64,000 nucleotides of DNA. Origin: Pseudomonas sp. PDM15 (GTDB taxonomy: Bacteria; Pseudomonadota; Gammaproteobacteria; Pseudomonadales; Pseudomonadaceae). Under the pieces are notes generated by a model, which was given only the letters and a program-made list of their open reading frames with translations, ran no database searches and was not told the origin of the DNA. The stretch covers positions 434,001 through 498,000 of the forward strand of contig NZ_JACVAA010000003.1 in NCBI RefSeq assembly GCF_014851565.1, in the 5' to 3' direction. This document shows, piece by piece, positions 59,184-64,000 of the stretch. Made by a program: the position numbers and the translations under genes. Position 1 is the first letter of the stretch. Every line of letters starts with the position of its first letter.

Positions 59184-61958
59184 TCAGTGCACATTGATGC
59201 GCAGCGCCACCCCGCCCACTACCTTGCCATTCTCGCGCTGCAGCAGATCGACGATAAAGCTGGCGCCGCGCTTGGCCTGCGCCGGCACCGTAACCCGTAG
59301 GCCGACCTGCTGCGCCTGCAGCGGCGCCAGACGCACCGGCAGGCGCGCCGACGCCCCCTGAGCGAAGTGCAACTCCAGTGCCCCGGAAAAGCTCTCCGCC
59401 AGCCGCGCCGGCTGTGCACTGGTCAGCAGCTCCAGCCGGTCGGCGCTGGCCAGCGGCTGGCAGGCGGCGCAGTCCAGGTGCGTGGCCTTGTCCACTGCTA
59501 GCGGTTTGGCTGCAGGCAACACCAGGGCGCCCGTGCGCAGCTTGGGCGGCACGCTGCCCTTCTCCAGCAGCAGGCTGGCCTGCAGATCATCCAGCCCCTT
59601 GGGCCGGCGCAGCTCGAACTCCACGGTGCGCGCCAGCTTCGCGCGCAGGCTCACCGCCAGCAGCGGCAGCACTATCCAGGCATTGGGCTTGAGGTCGACC
59701 ACGCTGAGGTTCTTCTGCGCCAGGTTGTTCTGCTGCCACACATGGCGGCCGGCCTGGGGATGGTCGAAACGGGTGAACACTGCAGCCAGCAGGCACGGGT
59801 GGCTGCCCGGCGCCGGTACCGCACTGCGTGGCAGACGCGCCTTGAGAATGCGCGACTCGCCCGGCCCCAGCTCGAAATCCGCCGCAGCGGTGACGGCGGG
59901 CAGGAAGTCCGCCGGGTAGACGAACTGGCTGCCGGCGTACTGCTTGACGTTGAAGCTCAGCAGAAAATGCCGCGCGGTTCCCGTGGCGCTACGGTTACGC
60001 ACTCGCGCGTGGATCCAGTTGTCCTGGCCGTATTCCAGGTTCTGGTGCTGCAGGCCGTCGTCGTCGCGGTTGCGCACCCACAGGTCCGGCGAATCCCAGA
60101 AGCGCCCTGCCCAATCGTCCGCACCGGGATCGCCGGCGTCGTCGCGCAGCCACAGGTCGGGTTGCGGCGATGGATCGCCCAGTCCATAGACGAAGCGCTG
60201 GAACGCATCCACGCAACTCGGGTTGCCGCCACGGGCCAGGAGGAAGCACTCCAGCTCCTCGGTCTTCACCGGGCGCGGGTAGCGTGCCTGGTAGAAGTCT
60301 TTCATCAGCGCGTTCAGCGGTGCCACACCGAGCAGCGCGGCCATGCCCTTCCAGAAGCGCTCGCCGGAGCCATAAGACGAGCCATGGGTGACGCGCACCC
60401 AGGGATTGCGCGAACACAGGGCCAGCGGCGCGTCGGCGAAGTTGAACGGCAGCGAGCCCGCCGCGCCGTTGTCGTGGTAGGTGGTCCAGGCCTCGTCGAA
60501 CCAGGCATCGGGCTGGCTGGCCGGCTTCAGCCCGCGCGCCCACCAGCTGTGGAAAGTCTCGTGGCGCAGCGGCCCGGTGCCGGTGGTGGTACCGCCCTCG
60601 TACTCCATGCCGCCCTGATGGATAAAGGCGGTAAAGCGGCCGCCGTGGATATAGCGCCCCGAGCTGTTCTCGTTGTCGGCGAGGAAGCCGGCGATGGCAC
60701 TGGCCTGGGTCGCCAGATTGGCGGCGTTGCTGGTCAGCTTCCAGGTGGTGATCGCCACGTTGCTGCCCGACACCGGCAGCACGGTGTTCAGCGTGCTGCT
60801 CTGCAGGCTGTCGGCGGCGCGCAGTTCCAGCAGCGGTGACAGCGCGGTGAAGCGCGCCGGGAAGTCGAGGCGCCAGTGGTTGCCGCCCAGCACGGCGAGG
60901 TTGCCATTGCTGATCGGCGTATGCGCCACGGCCGTGCCGGTCAGGCGCAGCTCCAGGCTCAGCTCGAACTGGTCGAAGATCAGATTGGCCGGTACGAAGG
61001 CCTCCAGGTAACGGCCGGCGCCCAGGTCGGTGAAACCGAAGTTGAAGGCCAGCCGCGGCCCGGTGCTCCAGACGATCTGCGGCTGGTAGGAGCCGGCCGT
61101 CGAAGCCTGCGGAATGCCCACCGAATAGGTCAGGCGCAGGCTGTGCTCGCTGCCCGCTTCCAGGCTGCGCGCCAACACCCGCAGGTTGGCGTGGCTGCCA
61201 CCGCCGAAGTCGTGGTGCGCCACGTCGGCCGGCGGCACCACGGTGCCATCCAGCCACACGCCGGTGACGGTCTGACGCAGGTCGAAGATCGGGCAGCCGG
61301 CATGGCGGCCGAGGCGGAATACCAGGGTGGCGTCACCGCTGACCTGCTGGCTGGCGGCGTCGAACAGCAGGCTGGCGTCGATGCTGCGGATGTCCACGGG
61401 CACCGCCCACAGACCGTCGACCAACTTGGGCGGCGGCGCCAGGTCCAGCGTGGTGCCGGCCAGATCGGCCAGGGCCGGCAGCTGCGCCAGCAGGCCACTC
61501 AGGCCCACCGCGCACTCGCCGTCCGCGCCCACGCAGGCGCCGCCATTGCGCTTGAGAATGCCGCGCCAGCCGTAACCACGCGCCGCCTGCACATGGGCCA
61601 GCTCCTCGCTGACGAAGATCGCCCGCGCACTGGCCGCAGCGTGCCCGGCCTTGCCCAGGGCAAGGTCGAAGATCGGCTGGTTGGGCTTGCCTAGATTGCC
61701 CGGCACTTCGCTGGAAATGGTCACCAGCGCCGCCTCGATGTAACGCGACAGGTGCAGCCCATCGAGAATCGCCTGCACCGTGGCCAGCGTGGTGCCCGCG
61801 GCCTGATTGGGCAGCAGGCCCAGGCGGTAACCACGGTTCTTGAGTATCTGCAGGCAGTCCAGGGTATCGGCGTAGCGCAGGCGCACGCCGCCCGGGCCGG
61901 TGTAGGTCAGGGTGTCGCCCAGGTCGAAGAAGACCGTGGCGGGAAAGACGCCAGACAT
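59184..61958 (-). CDS. HAD-like domain fused to an M1-type gluzincin metallopeptidase
   Basis: A 924-aa protein with no signal peptide. Residues 1-140 are HAD-like: FFDLGDTL (12-15 region), GKPNQPIFDLAL with the Lys motif, and VSEELAHVQAARGYGWRGIL in the motif IV place, but the second Asp of DxDxT is Gly, so phosphatase activity is doubtful. Residues 180-560 are M1-like: GGMEYEG (449-455, equivalent to GxMEN), HETFH at 466-470, Glu 489 exactly 18 residues later in WFDEAW, and SSYGSGERFW with a likely catalytic Tyr 529. Residues 600-760 form a beta-rich CARDB-like module (YGQDNWIHARVRNR). AGGAGG lies six bases before the ATG. Confidence 0.78.
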   Translation of the reverse strand: MSGVFPATVFFDLGDTLTYTGPGGVRLRYADTLDCLQILKNRGYRLGLLPNQAAGTTLATVQAILDGLHLSRYIEAALVTISSEVPGNLGKPNQPIFDLALGKAGHAAASARAIFVSEELAHVQAARGYGWRGILKRNGGACVGADGECAVGLSGLLAQLPALADLAGTTLDLAPPPKLVDGLWAVPVDIRSIDASLLFDAASQQVSGDATLVFRLGRHAGCPIFDLRQTVTGVWLDGTVVPPADVAHHDFGGGSHANLRVLARSLEAGSEHSLRLTYSVGIPQASTAGSYQPQIVWSTGPRLAFNFGFTDLGAGRYLEAFVPANLIFDQFELSLELRLTGTAVAHTPISNGNLAVLGGNHWRLDFPARFTALSPLLELRAADSLQSSTLNTVLPVSGSNVAITTWKLTSNAANLATQASAIAGFLADNENSSGRYIHGGRFTAFIHQGGMEYEGGTTTGTGPLRHETFHSWWARGLKPASQPDAWFDEAWTTYHDNGAAGSLPFNFADAPLALCSRNPWVRVTHGSSYGSGERFWKGMAALLGVAPLNALMKDFYQARYPRPVKTEELECFLLARGGNPSCVDAFQRFVYGLGDPSPQPDLWLRDDAGDPGADDWAGRFWDSPDLWVRNRDDDGLQHQNLEYGQDNWIHARVRNRSATGTARHFLLSFNVKQYAGSQFVYPADFLPAVTAAADFELGPGESRILKARLPRSAVPAPGSHPCLLAAVFTRFDHPQAGRHVWQQNNLAQKNLSVVDLKPNAWIVLPLLAVSLRAKLARTVEFELRRPKGLDDLQASLLLEKGSVPPKLRTGALVLPAAKPLAVDKATHLDCAACQPLASADRLELLTSAQPARLAESFSGALELHFAQGASARLPVRLAPLQAQQVGLRVTVPAQAKRGASFIVDLLQRENGKVVGGVALRINVH

Positions 61959-61994
61959 GTTCGTCCTCCTGACGGAGGTCGGGCGTCTCGCGCG

Positions 61995-62294
61995 CTAACT
62001 ACTGCGCCTGTAGCTGAAGCTACAGCCCGACGGGTCCGTGAAAGTCAGTGTGCCGTCGATGAGGCTGTAGGCGTAGGTCACCACTTCGTCGTTGGCGGTG
62101 GACAGCGCCACCTGCCCCGCCGCCGGCACCTGCCAGCGGCCCTGGTCCCACCAGGTGAAGCCGCCGGCCGGCTCGGTGCTGCCGAAGTACAGGCCACCGT
62201 CCTCGAAGCGCAAGTGCGCGGCATAGCCGGCGGCACAGGGCGCCTGTTCGGACATGCGCCAAGTGCCCGGCAATCTGGGATCGAGATCTGCCAT
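61995..62294 (-). CDS. Small beta-rich protein of unknown function
   Basis: A 99-aa protein beginning MADLDPRLPGTWRMSEQAPC. The pattern of short strands around GGLYFGSTEPAGGFTWW, GRWQVPAAGQVAL and TYAYSLIDGTLTFTD resembles a small lipocalin-like or lipocalin-fragment fold of the kind used to weigh a ligand (LPGTWR start). No signal peptide. AAAGGAGA precedes the ATG. It lies 36 bases before the HAD-M1 gene and 54 after the metzincin gene, so the three probably form one operon. Confidence 0.65.
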   Translation of the reverse strand: MADLDPRLPGTWRMSEQAPCAAGYAAHLRFEDGGLYFGSTEPAGGFTWWDQGRWQVPAAGQVALSTANDEVVTYAYSLIDGTLTFTDPSGCSFSYRRSS

Positions 62295-62348
62295 CAGACT
62301 CTCCTTTGCAGGCGAGATGCGGGGCCGAGGCCCCGCATCCGTTACGCC

Positions 62349-64000
62349 CTACTTGGCAGTGGCCAGGCGGGCAGGCTTGGGCTTGGCCCGGCTGATTTTC
62401 GGCAGGCTACCGCCGGCATCGCTGAGCAGCCGGTCGAGCTTGCCCTGCTCGGAGTTGCTCATCACCGTGTTGTCGTCCAGCAACGCAGTGGCCGCCTTGA
62501 CGTCGGGCTTGCGCTTCATGAAGCGCGCGGCCAGGCGCTTGGTCTCGATGGCCGCGAAGTGCGGCTTGAGCACCGGCGACGCCAGCGCGGCCTGGATGGC
62601 ATCGATGCCGTCGCTCAGGTGATCGCCACCGAACACCAGCACCAGGTGCGCATCCGGCGTGGACAGTACCTTGTGCGCGGCCTGGGCGTGGCGCTCGTCC
62701 ACCGCCGCGGTGACCATCACCGAGGTAGTGCCGGAGGCATGCGCGACCATGCCCTCGACGTCCCAGTGCACATCCACCCGCACCTCATGAATGCCCGACA
62801 CGCCGAACAGCGCGCCCTCGGCGCCGCGCATCAGGGTCATCGATTCCTCGATGCGCTCGCCCGGCTGAAGCACGCGGAACGGCGAGTCCTCGATGCAGTG
62901 GATGATGGTGCGGAAGGTGCGCTGATTGCCGGACGGGTCGGTCACGCTGCCGCTGACGTGCTCGCTCTTCAGGCTCAGGCTGGCTGGCACCTGGATCGGC
63001 TGTTCGCCACGGTTGACCAGCGCCACGCCGATGCGCACCGGCGCGCCCAGGGGCAGCTCGCCGAGCAGCGCATTGACCTCCAGTTGCAAGCCCAGCACTT
63101 CCGCTTCCAGATCGGTCGGGGTGATCGGCGGCGTGGCATTGGAGGCGCTGCCGAAGGCCACCGAGCCGGGGCGGATGAACGGGTCCGGGTAGTGGCGCAG
63201 CTGCTTGAGGTTGTCCGGATGGAACGACCACTGGATGTTGCTGGGGAACGGCGTGCCAGGCGTGGCGCCGGCGGCGATCACGTCGCTGGTACACATGAAG
63301 CCGAAGTCCGCCGAGTTGTGGTACAGGCCCAGGGCGTGCCCCAGTTCATGCACCGCCGTGCGGAAATACGGCGCCGCAGCGGTGCCGAAGCGCTGTCCGC
63401 TGACCGTGCCCCAACCGGGGTCGATGATCCAGTGCGAGGAGATGCCGACCCCTTCGCGCGGCACGTTGTTGGAGTCGGTGCCGCCGTTGTCGTACATGAT
63501 CCCGCGCGGCGTGGAGTCGATGTTCTTCACCGCGAGTATGTGATAGCGCCACTCGGTGTCCAGGTTCACCACCGAGCGTCGCGCCAGCATGGCCGCGTGC
63601 ATCTCGCCGTTGGACCAGGAATTGCCGCTGGGCTCCAGCACGTTGGTGTCGCTGAGGTTCACGCTGGTCTGGAAGCCCACCGCGTCCATCACCGTCGCCC
63701 AGGTGTGGCCCACGCCACTGTTGGTCGGCCGCTCGGAGCCGTTGACCGTATCAATCTCGATGGTGCAGCGGCGGAAGTAGGTGGACAGCCAGCCCATGGT
63801 CAGGCGCCCGACCACCGCACCGGCGGCGTTCTTCACATCGCCCTCGGCGTAGTCAGACGGCGACGGATAGCCGGCCGGCGCGGTGATGCGCACCATCTGC
63901 GCGGTCAGCGTGCTCTCCAGCGCCCAGGTGTTCGGCGCGGTGAAGCGGTACAGCTGGAAGCCCAGGCTGAAGCTGTTGCCCAGGTAGAAGTACTCCGGCA
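62349..64000 (-). CDS. Metzincin-type zinc metalloprotease, N-terminus outside the window
   Basis: The frame is open to the window edge (34 codons upstream of the ATG at 63896 continue in frame), so at least 549 residues are present and the start is missing. The zinc motif HELGHALGLYH (HExxHxxGxxH) is followed by GFMCT, a possible Met-turn. Before it lie NGGTDSNNVPREGVG and HWIIDPGWGT. A C-terminal half with GVALVNRGEQPIQVPASLSL looks beta-rich and may bind carbohydrate or protein. No function is known; it heads the likely operon with the two genes downstream. Confidence 0.8.
   Translation of the reverse strand, partial: PEYFYLGNSFSLGFQLYRFTAPNTWALESTLTAQMVRITAPAGYPSPSDYAEGDVKNAAGAVVGRLTMGWLSTYFRRCTIEIDTVNGSERPTNSGVGHTWATVMDAVGFQTSVNLSDTNVLEPSGNSWSNGEMHAAMLARRSVVNLDTEWRYHILAVKNIDSTPRGIMYDNGGTDSNNVPREGVGISSHWIIDPGWGTVSGQRFGTAAAPYFRTAVHELGHALGLYHNSADFGFMCTSDVIAAGATPGTPFPSNIQWSFHPDNLKQLRHYPDPFIRPGSVAFGSASNATPPITPTDLEAEVLGLQLEVNALLGELPLGAPVRIGVALVNRGEQPIQVPASLSLKSEHVSGSVTDPSGNQRTFRTIIHCIEDSPFRVLQPGERIEESMTLMRGAEGALFGVSGIHEVRVDVHWDVEGMVAHASGTTSVMVTAAVDERHAQAAHKVLSTPDAHLVLVFGGDHLSDGIDAIQAALASPVLKPHFAAIETKRLAARFMKRKPDVKAATALLDDNTVMSNSEQGKLDRLLSDAGGSLPKISRAKPKPARLATAK

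Overview
The window looks like a chromosomal segment of a Pseudomonas sensu lato species that is not P. aeruginosa itself. It is GC-rich, codon use is Pseudomonas-like, and gene content and order match what I recall of the PAO1 neighbourhood running from apt-anr-hemN-cco through aer, acnA and PA1571 to gltA-sdh. No tRNA, rRNA, CRISPR array, insertion sequence or phage gene is visible. The only mobile-type DNA is a few REP-like palindromes.

Layout. Positions 1-5329 hold TCA-cycle genes: the start of sucA and sdhBADC on the minus strand, and gltA divergently on the plus strand. Positions 5385-20650 hold housekeeping and poorly characterised genes: a START-domain protein, a YkgJ zinc cluster protein, a hydroxyacid dehydrogenase, an exonuclease, ppnP, an RhtA-type exporter, a leftward seven-gene run (ATP-NAD kinase-like, GFA-like, DUF1287, DCC, ABC exporter, saccharopine dehydrogenase-like, M50 protease), pdxB, a MATE pump, a gamma-glutamylcyclotransferase, tusA, a frameshifted small gene and rlmM. 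Next is acnA (20791-23532).

Positions 23698-39582 carry the complete alginate operon on the minus strand (algD-8-44-K-E-G-X-I-J-F-L-A). Upstream of algD is a readable AlgU/sigma-22-type promoter. The operon lies between acnA and aer, which I recall as neighbours in PAO1. algL sits between algF and algA instead of between algX and algI. A GC-rich hairpin marks both the empty place and the new junction.

Positions 40307-59131 hold microaerobic energy genes. They start with the aerotaxis receptor aer, then two tandem cbb3 oxidase operons (ccoNOP without ccoQ, then ccoNOQP), the assembly set ccoGHIS, a TauE/DsbD-like membrane protein, hemN, a coiled-coil protein, anr and apt. ANR/FNR-type boxes precede the first cco operon and hemN. 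Together these make a low-oxygen respiration module with its own regulator.

The right end (59184-64000, minus strand) is the least understood part. A three-gene set encodes a HAD-like plus M1-type gluzincin peptidase fusion, a small beta-rich protein and a metzincin metalloprotease that runs off the window. This is my best candidate for an undescribed system.
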